Position numbers and translations under genes: made by a program | Shown here: positions 1 to 8,153 of the stretch, one piece after another | Numbering within the stretch: position 1 is the first letter of the stretch | Layout: every line of letters starts with the position of its first letter | The notes under the pieces: model-generated | What the model saw: the letters and a program-made list of their open reading frames with translations, nothing else | Database searches by the model: none | Told to the model about the DNA's origin: nothing | Assembly: GCA_013178275.1 (NCBI GenBank) | Contig: JABLWZ010000005.1 | Coordinates: 62,001 to 126,000 of the forward strand | Reading direction: 5' to 3' | Length of the DNA stretch: 64,000 nt | Origin: Bacillota bacterium | GTDB lineage: Bacteria > Bacillota > Ch66 > Ch109

Positions 1-1175
1 TCAAGGACCTCGATGCCGGTTACTTTCCCCGGCGCCCGATCGTGCCGTTCCTGGAGGTCGTGCACGATAGGATAATGCTGGAGGTCTTTCGCGGGTGCCA
101 GCGGGGGTGCCGGTTCTGCCAGGCGGGGATGATCTACCGCCCCACCCGGGAGCGGCGTTTAGCCACCCTGTGCGATCAGGCGAGAGGACTGGTGGCCAGC
201 ACCGGGTACGACGAGGTCTCCCTGACCTCGCTCAGCACCGGTGACTACAGCCGGATAAAGCCCCTGATCCAGGAACTGACCAGGGAGCACCGTGAAAAAG
301 GGGTTGGACTTTCCCTGCCGTCGCTGAGAATTGACACCTTTTCCGTGGGCCTGGCCGAGGAGGTCCAGAAGGGGAGGAAGACCGGGCTCACCTTCGCTCC
401 CGAGGCGGGGACCCAGCGGATGCGCGATGTCATCAACAAGGGCGTCAGCGAGGAAGACCTGATAAAGTCCGCGGAGGCGGCTTTCCAGGCGGGATGGTCC
501 GCTATAAAACTTTACTTTATGGTGGGGCTGCCGACCGAGACCGACGAGGACCTGGACGGCATAGCCTCGATGGCTCGGGCGGTGGCTGAGATCGGAAGCC
601 GGGCCCAAAAAAGCGGCCGTTTTAAAAAGCGGCTGGAGGTCAACGTCAGCGCCTCGAACTTCGTCCCCAAGGCCCATACCCCGTTTCAGTGGGAGGGACA
701 GATCGAGAAGTCCGAACTCTGCCGCCGGCAGGAGTACCTCCGCCAGAAGCTGCGCGACAAGCGGATAAAATACAACTGGCACGATGTTGAGGTCAGCTTC
801 TGGGAGGCGGTGCTGGCCCGGGGGGACCGGAGGCTGGGCCGGATGCTGATGCTGGCCTTTGAAAAAGGCTCCCGTTTCGACGGATGGTCGGAGTTTTTCA
901 AACCCGGCCGGTGGCTGGAGGCGGCCCGGGAGGCGGGTATAGACCCCAAGGACTACGCCTACCGTTCTTACCGCTACGACGAGGTCCTGCCCTGGGACCA
1001 CTTGGAATCGGGGGTCGACCGAGACTATCTGGTGCGGGAGCATCAACAGGCCAAAGCGGGGATGCTTACCGGGGACTGCCGCTTCGAGGGCTGTTCCGCT
1101 TGTGGGGTATGCCCGTCCCTGGATGTGGAGCCGGTCGGTTGTTGGGAAAAGGAGACCACGAATGCCTCGTTTTAG
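1..1175 (+). CDS. Radical SAM protein, TIGR03960-type (5' end outside window)
   Basis: C-terminal part of a radical SAM protein; the reading frame is open from base 3 to the stop, so the start lies upstream of the window. The cluster motif CxxxCxxC (RGCQRGCRFC) begins about base 96 and would bind the 4Fe-4S/SAM centre. The following text (FCQAGMIYRP, LPSLRIDTFS, FAPEAGTQRMRDVINKG) is typical of the TIGR03960 family found next to a DUF2344 protein and RNase G in Firmicutes. In that family the DUF2344 domain is sometimes fused; here it is the separate next gene, overlapping by 14 bases. Extra cysteines near the C-terminus (CRFEGCSACGVC) may bind a second cluster. The substrate is unknown; the rng/rplU context suggests RNA or ribosome modification (inference). 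Confidence 0.9.
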   Translation, partial: KDLDAGYFPRRPIVPFLEVVHDRIMLEVFRGCQRGCRFCQAGMIYRPTRERRLATLCDQARGLVASTGYDEVSLTSLSTGDYSRIKPLIQELTREHREKGVGLSLPSLRIDTFSVGLAEEVQKGRKTGLTFAPEAGTQRMRDVINKGVSEEDLIKSAEAAFQAGWSAIKLYFMVGLPTETDEDLDGIASMARAVAEIGSRAQKSGRFKKRLEVNVSASNFVPKAHTPFQWEGQIEKSELCRRQEYLRQKLRDKRIKYNWHDVEVSFWEAVLARGDRRLGRMLMLAFEKGSRFDGWSEFFKPGRWLEAAREAGIDPKDYAYRSYRYDEVLPWDHLESGVDRDYLVREHQQAKAGMLTGDCRFEGCSACGVCPSLDVEPVGCWEKETTNASF

Positions 1176-1857
1176 GATAGAATATAGTAAAGAGGGTCCA
1201 ATCGCCTTTATCTCGCACCTGGACCTGTCCAAGGCCTGGGAGCGGGCGGCGCGGCGGGCGGGCCTGCCGGTGGTCCTGTCCCAGGGATTCCATCCCCACT
1301 ACCGCATCTCTTTTGGTTCGGTTCTGCCGGTGGGGGTGGAAGGGGCCAGGGAGTACCTTGACCTGGAGCTGAAGGAGGATTTTGCGCCCGGGGCGTTGAA
1401 AAAGGTTTTGGATGAGGAGCTGCCTTCGGGGCTCGTGGTCCGGCAGGTGGTGCCGGTAAACGACCAGGCGGCTTCCCTGATGGCCGGCATCAACACCGCC
1501 GAGTACTCGTTTGAAGTGGGGCTCGAACGGGATCTCACGGGAGAGGACCTGGCAGAGCGGTGGCGGAAGATGCAGGGGATAGAGAAGTGGATGGTCACCC
1601 GCAGGAACAAGAAAGGCGAGCGGGAGATCGACGTGCGGCCGGACCTCATTAAGGCCGAGCTGAATCTCGGTGAGGGGAAGCTCTACGGGATACTCTGGCT
1701 GAAACTGGGGCACGGGGGGAGCGCCAGGCCGCCCGAGGTGTTCAAGGCGCTCGAAAAGTACGCAGGGATCCCGATCGATAGGGAACGGATAAGCTACCGA
1801 CGGACCTCCCTCTACGTCGAACGGGGGGGCCAGTGGTTATCCCCGCTGTATATTTAA
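1162..1857 (+). CDS. DUF2344 / TIGR03936 radical SAM-linked protein
   Basis: 231-residue protein starting at ATG 1162 (MPRFRIEYSKEG), preceded at good spacing by AAAAGGAG. The same frame is open further upstream, but only as a shadow of the radical SAM gene. The conserved opening (FISHLDLSKAWERAARRAG, LSQGFHPHYRISFG) is typical of DUF2344. It overlaps the end of the radical SAM gene by 14 bases, so the two are translationally coupled and probably form one functional unit. The biochemical role is not established. Its position directly before RNase G and L21 is conserved across many clostridia, consistent with a role in RNA metabolism (inference). Confidence 0.9.
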   Translation: MPRFRIEYSKEGPIAFISHLDLSKAWERAARRAGLPVVLSQGFHPHYRISFGSVLPVGVEGAREYLDLELKEDFAPGALKKVLDEELPSGLVVRQVVPVNDQAASLMAGINTAEYSFEVGLERDLTGEDLAERWRKMQGIEKWMVTRRNKKGEREIDVRPDLIKAELNLGEGKLYGILWLKLGHGGSARPPEVFKALEKYAGIPIDRERISYRRTSLYVERGGQWLSPLYI

Positions 1858-1910
1858 ACCGATCCAACAACGTAATTTATAATTCCTTCCTGCTCGGGGG
1901 GTAACGATTT

Positions 1911-3608
1911 ATGAAACATATTTTGATGCAGATCAGCGAGGGCGAGACCCAGGTAGCTGTTCTGGAAGACGACCAACTGGTAGAGATCTACGTTGAAAGA
2001 GGAGCCGACCAGAGGCTGGTGGGCAACATCTACAACGGGAGGATCGAGAACGTCCTTCCCGGGATGCAGGCTGCCTTCGTCAACATCGGTTTGGACAAAA
2101 ACGCCTTCTTATACGTGGAGGATGTGGGTCCGACCCGGGGAGGGCGCGAGGGCGGCTCCGGCTCGATCGGCAGCATGGTCCGGGAGGGCCAGGAGATACT
2201 GGTGCAGGTGGTCAAAGAGCCGATAGGCACCAAGGGGGCCAGGGTGACCACCCACGTGACCCTGCCGGGGAGAAACCTGGTGCTGATGCCGACCATGGAC
2301 TACATCGGCATCTCCCGGCGGATCGACAACGAGAAAGAACGCGACCGGCTGCGGCGGATGGCGGAAGCGGTCAAACCCGCGGGGATGGGCCTGATCATCC
2401 GGACCGTGGCGGAGGGGATAAGCGAGGGACTGTTGGAGCAGGAGGTCCGCACCCTCAACAAGCTGTGGAAGAAGGTGCAGGCCCGCAGCCAGAACAGCGG
2501 CGCTCCCAACCTGGTGCACCGCGACCTGGAACTGGTGCAGAGGATTTTAAGGGACCTGTACTCGGAGAACGTCGACCGGATGACGGTCAACAACCGCTGG
2601 GTGTACGAAAAGGTCCTGGACTACATCGAGTGCTTCGAGAACGCGGCCATGCTTCGCAAACGGGTGCTTATGGAGCAGGGCGACCTTTTCGAGAAGTACG
2701 GGCTGGATCTGGAGATAGAGAAGGCCCTGAAGCGCAAGGTCTGGCTGAAGTCGGGCGGGTACCTGGTCATCGACCAGATGGAGGCGCTGACCGCCATTGA
2801 CGTGAACACGGGCAAGTACGTGGGGAGCACCAACCTGGCGGACACCGTGCTCAAGACCAACCTGGAGGCGGCGGTGGAGATAGCCCGGCAGCTGCGGCTT
2901 CGCAACATCGGCGGCATCATAATCATCGACTTCATCGACATGGAGGAGGCCCAGGACCAGTCCCGGGTGGTCGCGGCCCTCGACGAGGAGCTGAAAAAGG
3001 ACAAGACCCGTGCCAAGATAATGGGGCTGACCCAGCTGGGCCTGGTGGAGATGACCCGTAAAAAGGTGCAGCAGGGCCTCGACAGCCTGCTGCAGAAGCC
3101 CTGCCCCTACTGCGAGGGAAGGGGCAAGGTGCTGTCGGAGGAGACCATCGGGCTCAGGGTGCAGAAGAAGATCATGGCCTTCGCCCGGCAGAGCGACGCG
3201 CCGGCCATTCTGATCGAGGTAAACCCGGCGGTGGCCTCGCTCCTGATAGGCAGCGGCGGTTCCCACCTGAAACAGCTCGAAGAGCGCTCGGGCAAGCGGA
3301 TTATCATCAAGGGCAACGAGACCTTCCACCTGGAACACGTGAAGACCAGGAGTCTCAACAGCCAGCAGGAGATAGAGGAGTTTTCCGCCCCGGTCAAGGT
3401 GGGGCAGGTGCTGCAGGTGAGGATCGAGGAACCCCATATAATAAATGGGTTCGACGGCATCGCGCGCATCAACGGCTACGTCCTGGATGTGGAGGGAGCG
3501 GGGGAATCAGTGGGGGAGACCATCACGGTAGAGGTCAGCAAGGTCTTCCGCACCTACGCCAAGGCTCGGATAATGGGATCGAACGGATACCCTCAGCAGG
3601 CGACCTAG
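1911..3608 (+). CDS. rng: Ribonuclease G (RNase E/G family)
   Basis: 565-residue endoribonuclease of the RNase E/G family, acting on rRNA precursors and mRNA in the cytoplasm. The N-terminal region carries the embedded S1 domain (MQAAFVNIGLDKNAFLY). The catalytic domain has both metal-binding aspartates: D297 in LTAIDVNTG and D340 in IIIIDFIDME. The zinc-link cysteines are CPYC, residues 398-401. Length fits RNase G; the long C-terminal degradosome scaffold of RNase E is absent. The start ATG 1911 follows a GGGGGG-rich ribosome site. It is followed by a hairpin-cluster repeat and then the rplU promoter, so it probably ends the upstream transcription unit. Confidence 0.96.
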   Translation: MKHILMQISEGETQVAVLEDDQLVEIYVERGADQRLVGNIYNGRIENVLPGMQAAFVNIGLDKNAFLYVEDVGPTRGGREGGSGSIGSMVREGQEILVQVVKEPIGTKGARVTTHVTLPGRNLVLMPTMDYIGISRRIDNEKERDRLRRMAEAVKPAGMGLIIRTVAEGISEGLLEQEVRTLNKLWKKVQARSQNSGAPNLVHRDLELVQRILRDLYSENVDRMTVNNRWVYEKVLDYIECFENAAMLRKRVLMEQGDLFEKYGLDLEIEKALKRKVWLKSGGYLVIDQMEALTAIDVNTGKYVGSTNLADTVLKTNLEAAVEIARQLRLRNIGGIIIIDFIDMEEAQDQSRVVAALDEELKKDKTRAKIMGLTQLGLVEMTRKKVQQGLDSLLQKPCPYCEGRGKVLSEETIGLRVQKKIMAFARQSDAPAILIEVNPAVASLLIGSGGSHLKQLEERSGKRIIIKGNETFHLEHVKTRSLNSQQEIEEFSAPVKVGQVLQVRIEEPHIINGFDGIARINGYVLDVEGAGESVGETITVEVSKVFRTYAKARIMGSNGYPQQAT

Positions 3609-3611
3609 GGT

Positions 3612-3707
3612 GCGAAGAAAACTTGGCTATCGCCAAGTCCTTGACGAAGGCGAGAGCCTTAGATGCACTTGCTTGCATCGGAAAGTCCCCTGTATATACT
3701 TTCCGAT
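3612..3707 (+). repeat. Hairpin-cluster intergenic repeat, copy 1
   Basis: The stretch just after the rng stop holds consecutive hairpins: CTTGGC-tatc-GCCAAG (3622-3637), AAGGC-gaga-GCCTT (3647-3660), GATGC/GCATC (3662-3679) and ATCGGAAAGT/ACTTTCCGAT (3677-3707). The last two overlap and are mutually exclusive. A related copy lies after murJ at 28212-28314: 23 of 26 bases agree in the first block (3612-3637 against 28212-28237), and both contain TGCACTTGCTT before a long final hairpin. Both copies sit between a stop codon and the next gene's promoter. Transcription termination or mRNA 3'-end protection is an inference; there is no long T-run. Confidence 0.7.
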
Positions 3708-3737
3708 AGCGGAATAAACCGAAACCGGCTTTTCGCC

Positions 3738-3766
3738 TTGACTTTATAATTCCCATATGATACTAT
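3738..3766 (+). promoter_or_regulatory. Predicted sigma-A promoter of the rplU operon
   Basis: TTGACT (3738-3743) and TACTAT (3761-3766) are separated by 17 bases; each box has five of six consensus bases. Transcription would start near 3773, just before the L21-type leader. The ribosomal operon would then be transcribed independently of rng. Confidence 0.75.
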
Positions 3767-3776
3767 ATTCCACTGT

Positions 3777-3880
3777 AGGTAGGGTTTTGCCCTACCCTCA
3801 ACCGCTCGATCAAGGTTCCAAAACAGCGGCCCCCGAAGGGGCGGCTTACCTGGGATCGGCGAGTCTAGGGCAGGGAGGTG
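3777..3880 (+). promoter_or_regulatory. Probable L21 (rplU) mRNA leader
   Basis: The untranslated leader between the predicted start site and rplU can fold extensively. A local hairpin TAGGG-ttttg-CCCTA lies at its 5' end. A mutually exclusive long-range helix can pair GCCCTA (3790-3795) with TAGGGC (3866-3871), closing a domain with a CCCC-gaa-GGGG hairpin inside. The helix ends one base before the ribosome site AGGGAGGTG. Firmicutes rplU genes are commonly preceded by an L21 leader thought to mediate autoregulation. The position and shape fit; identity with the Rfam family was not tested. Confidence 0.6.
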
Positions 3881-3887
3881 CATTTTT

Positions 3888-4199
3888 TTGTACGCTATCA
3901 TCGAGACCGGAGGGAAGCAGTACCGGGTAAAGACCGGCGACACCCTGAAGGTGGAGAAGCTGGAGGTCGCCGAGGGCGAAACGGTTGAAATCGATAAGAT
4001 CCTGGCAGTGGGCCAGGGTGACGAGTTGAAGCTGGGGCAGCCCCTGGTGGAGGGCGCCAAGGTGAAGGCCCGGGTGCTGGAGCACGGACGAGGCGAAAAG
4101 ATCATCGTGTTCAAGTACAAACCCAAGAAGAATTATCGGCGCAAGCAGGGCCACCGCCAGTCGTTCACCAAGCTGTTGGTCGAGAGTATCGAGGCCTAA
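3888..4199 (+). CDS. rplU: 50S ribosomal protein L21
   Basis: 103 residues, the normal length for bL21, beginning (M)[13 protein letters not shown] from a TTG codon at 3888. AGGGAGGTG lies about 8 bases upstream. The C-terminal [11 protein letters not shown] segment is the conserved rRNA-binding end. It forms the conserved rplU-prp-rpmA operon with the next two genes, 13 and 22 bases apart. The rare TTG start just after a run of seven T may help tune synthesis together with the structured leader (inference). Confidence 0.97.
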   Translation: MYAIIETGGKQYRVKTGDTLKVEKLEVAEGETVEIDKILAVGQGDELKLGQPLVEGAKVKARVLEHGRGEKIIVFKYKPKKNYRRKQGHRQSFTKLLVESIEA

Positions 4200-4212
4200 G
4201 GGGTTTCCCGGA

Positions 4213-4548
4213 ATGATAAAGGTAGAGGTGCAGCGAAACCCAAGAGGGGAGATAGTCGCCCTGCGGGTGCAAGGTCATTCGGGCTACGCGGCCCGGGGAG
4301 AAGACATCGTCTGCGCCGGGGTATCGACCCTCGCCCAGAGCGCTGTGCTGGGCATGGAGCGGTTCCTGCCAGAGGCCTTCGGATACCGGGTGGAAGGCGG
4401 ATTCCTGAAGATCGAGGTGCCTGAGGCTATCGGATCGGAGGACCGCAGGAGCGCCAGCGTCATCCTGGAGACCGCGATGCTGGGAATCGAACAGATCGCC
4501 AGGAAGTACCCGAAGAATATCAAGATAGTCAGGACAAACGGCTTATAG
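4213..4548 (+). CDS. prp: Ribosomal-processing cysteine protease Prp
   Basis: 111-residue YsxB/Prp family protein. The catalytic pair is visible as H22 in GHSGYA and C34 in DIVCAGVS. In Staphylococcus aureus, Prp removes an N-terminal extension from ribosomal protein L27. The next gene encodes an L27 with exactly such an extension, so the substrate is almost certainly its neighbour. The start ATG 4213 follows AAGGGG. It lies between rplU and rpmA as in other Firmicutes. Confidence 0.95.
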   Translation: MIKVEVQRNPRGEIVALRVQGHSGYAARGEDIVCAGVSTLAQSAVLGMERFLPEAFGYRVEGGFLKIEVPEAIGSEDRRSASVILETAMLGIEQIARKYPKNIKIVRTNGL

Positions 4549-4570
4549 CGATTGCTACGGAGGTGAAGAC

Positions 4571-4873
4571 ATGTTTAAGTTCGATCTGCAATTGTTTGCT
4601 CATAAAAAGGGTGTAGGCAGCTCCCGCAACGGGCGCGACAGCAACCCTAAGATGCTGGGCGTCAAGCGTTTTGACGGCCAGGTGGTCAGGGCCGGCAACA
4701 TCCTGGTCCGCCAGCGGGGCACCAGGATCCACCCGGGTGTAAACGTGGGAATCGGCAAGGATGACACCCTCTTCGCCCTGATCGACGGGGAGGTCAAGTT
4801 CGAGCGTATGGACCGCGACCGCAAGAAGGTCAGCGTTTACAGCAACGGCAACGGCCAGGCCCAGGTGATGTAA
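4571..4873 (+). CDS. rpmA: 50S ribosomal protein L27 with cleavable N-terminal extension
   Basis: 100-residue bL27. It starts MFKFDLQLF followed by [15 protein letters not shown]. The first nine residues match the extension that Prp cleaves after phenylalanine in S. aureus L27, so the mature protein should start at A10. The mature N-terminus reaches towards the peptidyl transferase centre, so removal of the extension is expected to be essential. Ribosome site GGAGGTGA precedes ATG 4571. A strong terminator ends the operon 21 bases after the stop. Confidence 0.97.
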   Translation: MFKFDLQLFAHKKGVGSSRNGRDSNPKMLGVKRFDGQVVRAGNILVRQRGTRIHPGVNVGIGKDDTLFALIDGEVKFERMDRDRKKVSVYSNGNGQAQVM

Positions 4874-4894
4874 AGAACCGAGTGTTCGAGGCTG

Positions 4895-4924
4895 AAAACC
4901 CCCTGATGGATCAGGGGGTTTTGC
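4895..4924 (+). terminator. Rho-independent terminator after rpmA
   Basis: AAAACCCCCTGA-tgga-TCAGGGGGTTTT forms a nearly perfect stem ending in a T-run, 21 bases after the rpmA stop. It separates the ribosomal protein operon from spo0B. Confidence 0.9.
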
Positions 4925-4946
4925 GTTGGCGAGAGGCTAAAACCTC

Positions 4947-4976
4947 TTAGCAAACAATGGTTAAATCGGTTATAAT
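4947..4976 (+). promoter_or_regulatory. Predicted promoter of spo0B-obgE
   Basis: A perfect TATAAT (4971-4976) has TTAGCA 18 bases upstream (4947-4952, four of six consensus). The start site would be about 55 bases before the spo0B start codon. The minus-35 box is weak. Confidence 0.55.
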
Positions 4977-5036
4977 AAGACACAAGTCTAACGGCCAAAC
5001 CCGGGCGGTTTTAAATCCGCCGAAGGAGGGGAAAAT

Positions 5037-5639
5037 GTGGATAGGACGTCAGGGACCGGGGACGGTCTCAGCCTGGAGAGCCTTATGGAGTACATCAGCT
5101 CCCAGCGCCACGATTTTTTGAACCACCTCCAGGTGATAATGGGATTCCTGCAGTTGAATAAAAAAGAAGAGGCTATCGATTACATTAAAAGAACCAGCGA
5201 GTCCTTGCAGGAGTCGAGCCAGGCGTCCAAGGTCCCCTGGCTGGAGCTGGCCGCGGTTTTGACCCTGCGGGAAAAGGAGGCCCGCGACTGCGGCGGGTGC
5301 CTGAAGATAAACCTGAGCAAGAACCTGGAGCAGATATCCGCCAACCCGGTGGAGGTCGTAAACATCATCGACGACCTGCATCACCTGGTCTGCAGCGAGA
5401 TGCAGAACTGCCGGGAAGGGGAGGGAAAAAAGCTGGAGGTCAAGGTCTTCGAGGACCAGGGCAACTACGGTATAAGGCTCACCTGGGAGATGCCGCTGGG
5501 GCGGACCCTGGATAAATTCGGGCTGCTGGAACAGCCGGTCATGGAGCGGGCCCGCCGACTGATGTCCAAGGTCGACATCGACGAAGAGGGGAGAACCCTG
5601 GGCATCACGATGTACTTCCCCAAGGGCAGGAAGGCATAA
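5037..5639 (+). CDS. spo0B: Spo0B-like sporulation phosphotransferase
   Basis: 200-residue protein with an N-terminal SpoOB-type helical hairpin: SSQRHDFLNHLQVIMGFLQL, where the histidine of RHDFLNHLQ is the predicted phosphorylated residue. A degenerate ATPase-like C-terminal half follows. In Bacillus, Spo0B passes phosphate from Spo0F to Spo0A. The gene lies between rpmA and obgE as in Bacillus. No spo0F is visible here, so the actual phosphodonor is unknown; such proteins in clostridia may serve other two-component pairs. GTG 5037 is chosen as start because AAGGAGGGG lies just upstream. Confidence 0.8.
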   Translation: MDRTSGTGDGLSLESLMEYISSQRHDFLNHLQVIMGFLQLNKKEEAIDYIKRTSESLQESSQASKVPWLELAAVLTLREKEARDCGGCLKINLSKNLEQISANPVEVVNIIDDLHHLVCSEMQNCREGEGKKLEVKVFEDQGNYGIRLTWEMPLGRTLDKFGLLEQPVMERARRLMSKVDIDEEGRTLGITMYFPKGRKA

Positions 5640-5665
5640 ACGGTTCGAAGAAGGAATTTTGTCAG

Positions 5666-6946
5666 ATGTTCTATGATACAGCTAAGATCTACGTCAAGGC
5701 TGGCGACGGCGGCAACGGGGTTGTCGCCTTTCGACGTGAAAAATACGTCCCGTACGGCGGTCCCAGTGGAGGGGACGGCGGTGCCGGCGGCAGCGTGCGG
5801 CTGGTCACCGACCCCGGGCTCCGGACCCTGGTCGATTTCCACTACCGCAAACACTACAAAGCCGAGCGGGGGGAACACGGGCAGGGCAAGAACATGCACG
5901 GCGCCAGGGGAGAGGACCTGGTGCTCCGGGTTCCGGTAGGGACCATGGTGCGGGAGGCGGAGACCGGGCGTCACCTGGTCGACCTGTCCGCCCCGGGGCA
6001 GGAAGCGGTCGTGGCCAAAGGAGGCAGAGGAGGACGGGGCAACGCCCGTTTCGTGACCTCCGCCCGACGGATACCTGCTTTCGCCGAGAAGGGGGAACCC
6101 GGCGCGGAGTACTGGCTGGAACTGGAGCTGAAGCTGCTGGCCGATGTCGGACTGATAGGGTTCCCCAATACCGGGAAATCGACCCTGATCTCCAAGATAT
6201 CGGCGGCCCGGCCGAAGATCGGCAACTACCCCTTTACCACCACGGTGCCCAACCTGGGGCTGGTAAGGCTGGAGGAAGGAAACAGCTTCGTGGTGGCGGA
6301 CATACCGGGGCTGATCGAGGGGGCCCACACCGGGGCGGGACTGGGCCACCAGTTTCTGCGCCACACCGAGAGGACCAGGGTGCTGGTGCATGTGCTGGAC
6401 ATATCGGGCTCGGAAGGCCGGGACCCGGTCGAGGACGTCGAGGTCATCAACCGGGAACTGGCGCTGTTTAACCCGCAGCTGGCGGAGAGGCCTCAGCTCC
6501 TGGCAGCCAACAAGATAGACCTGCCCGACTCCGAGGAAAACCTTAAGCGCCTGCGGGAGAGGTATGGGGATAGGTACGAAATCTTCGACATATCGGCCCT
6601 GACCGGGACGGGATTAAAACCCCTCCTGCACCGGCTGGAGGAGTACCTGGCGGTCCTGGAACCGGTCGTCCTGGAACCCGTGGAGACGACGGAAGAGGTC
6701 CGGGTCACCAGGGTTACCTCGGAGGACGAGTTCCGGCTTGACCGGGACAGCGACGGGGTGGTGCGCATCCACGGGGCCTCCCTGGAGAAGCTCTGCGCCA
6801 TGACCGACTTCAACAACGAGGCGGGAGTGGAAAGGTTCCAGCACCTGATGAAGAGGATGGGGGTCGACGACGCGCTGCGGGAGTTCGGGGTAGCCCCCGG
6901 CGACCTGGTGAGGATCCACCAGCAGGAGTTCGAGTGGGCGGAGTAA
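5666..6946 (+). CDS. obgE: GTPase Obg/CgtA
   Basis: 426-residue three-domain GTPase involved in 50S subunit maturation and stress signalling. The glycine-rich N-terminal Obg fold (GDGGNGVVAFRREKYVPYGGPSGG in part) covers about residues 1-158. The G domain has the P-loop GFPNTGKST near residue 165 and further motifs DIPGLIEGA and NKID. The C-terminal OCT domain covers roughly residues 350-426. It starts 26 bases after spo0B, the well known spo0B-obg arrangement. Confidence 0.97.
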   Translation: MFYDTAKIYVKAGDGGNGVVAFRREKYVPYGGPSGGDGGAGGSVRLVTDPGLRTLVDFHYRKHYKAERGEHGQGKNMHGARGEDLVLRVPVGTMVREAETGRHLVDLSAPGQEAVVAKGGRGGRGNARFVTSARRIPAFAEKGEPGAEYWLELELKLLADVGLIGFPNTGKSTLISKISAARPKIGNYPFTTTVPNLGLVRLEEGNSFVVADIPGLIEGAHTGAGLGHQFLRHTERTRVLVHVLDISGSEGRDPVEDVEVINRELALFNPQLAERPQLLAANKIDLPDSEENLKRLRERYGDRYEIFDISALTGTGLKPLLHRLEEYLAVLEPVVLEPVETTEEVRVTRVTSEDEFRLDRDSDGVVRIHGASLEKLCAMTDFNNEAGVERFQHLMKRMGVDDALREFGVAPGDLVRIHQQEFEWAE

Positions 6947-6987
6947 TTTATACTTATTTGTTGTTGTCTTAGGGTGGTGAGGAATTG

Positions 6988-8121
6988 GTGAATCGTAATG
7001 AGTTTTCCGAGATACTGCGAAAATCCAGCCGGGTGGTAGTCAAGGTCGGGACCAGTTCCCTGACCTACAGCACCGGCAAGCTCAACCTGACCCGGATGGA
7101 GAAGCTGGTGCGCGACCTCTCCGATGTCCTGAACCAGGACCGGGAGGTTCTGTTGGTCAGTTCCGGGGCGGTAGGCGCGGGCATGGGAAAACTGGGACTA
7201 GACCGCAGACCGCGCACCATCCCCGAGAAGCAGGCGGCGGCGGCTATCGGCCAGGGAATCCTGATGCACATCTACGAGAAGTTTTTCGCCGAGTACAGCC
7301 AGACCGTGGCCCAGGTGCTGCTGACCCCGGCCGACCTGTTCGACCGGCACCGGTACCTGAACGCCAGGACCGCTTTAGAGACCCTGTTCAAGTTGGGGGT
7401 CATCCCCATTGTCAACGAAAACGATACCGTGGCCACCCAAGGCTTGAAGTTCGGCGACAACGACACCCTGTCCGCTATGGTGGCGGGCCTGATCGACGCC
7501 GAGGTGCTGATCATCCTGAGCGATATCGACGGACTGTATTCCGCCAACCCCCGGGTGGACCCCAACGCGGAACTGATATCCCTGGTGGAGGAGATCACCA
7601 GCGAGATCGAGATGTCGGCCGGGGGGACCGGCTCGAACATGGCCCAGGGGGGTATGGTAACCAAGATCCAGGCCGCCCGCATCGCCGCCAGTTCGGGTGC
7701 CTACATGCTGGTGGTAAACAGCCAGGAGCCCCAGGTGATCCGCCGGATACTGGACGGGGAATCCCTCGGGACCCTGTTCCTGCCCAGCAGCAAGAAGCTC
7801 GACGCCCGCCAGCGCTGGATAGCCTACGGCTCACCGGTGCAGGGCCGGGTGCTGATAGACGGGGGAGCGGTCGACGCGCTGCTGAAAAGGGGCAAGAGCC
7901 TGCTGCCCAGCGGCGTCGTCGGGGTAGAAGGGAACTTCGAGGCGGGTTGTGTGGTGGGGGTGTATACCCCCGATGGTCGGGAGATAGCCCGCGGCATCTC
8001 CAACTACTCGTCGGGAGCGGTCGATAAGATCAAGGGGCGCCGCACCACGGAGATCTTAGAAGTCCTGGGGTACAAGGACTTCGACGAGATAATCCACCGC
8101 AACAACCTGACCCTGATCTAA
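6988..8121 (+). CDS. proB: Glutamate 5-kinase
   Basis: 377-residue enzyme that phosphorylates glutamate in the first step of proline synthesis. The N-terminal amino acid kinase domain has VVKVGTSSLT, LVSSGAVGAG and VNENDTVAT. A C-terminal PUA domain of about 100 residues follows. GTG 6988 is preferred over TTG 6985 because GGTGAGG ends only two bases before the TTG. The expected partner proA, usually adjacent, is absent; nadD follows directly. Confidence 0.95.
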   Translation: MNRNEFSEILRKSSRVVVKVGTSSLTYSTGKLNLTRMEKLVRDLSDVLNQDREVLLVSSGAVGAGMGKLGLDRRPRTIPEKQAAAAIGQGILMHIYEKFFAEYSQTVAQVLLTPADLFDRHRYLNARTALETLFKLGVIPIVNENDTVATQGLKFGDNDTLSAMVAGLIDAEVLIILSDIDGLYSANPRVDPNAELISLVEEITSEIEMSAGGTGSNMAQGGMVTKIQAARIAASSGAYMLVVNSQEPQVIRRILDGESLGTLFLPSSKKLDARQRWIAYGSPVQGRVLIDGGAVDALLKRGKSLLPSGVVGVEGNFEAGCVVGVYTPDGREIARGISNYSSGAVDKIKGRRTTEILEVLGYKDFDEIIHRNNLTLI

Positions 8122-8153
8122 GCGGATAATTAAAACATCATGTGGTGTGTTTT

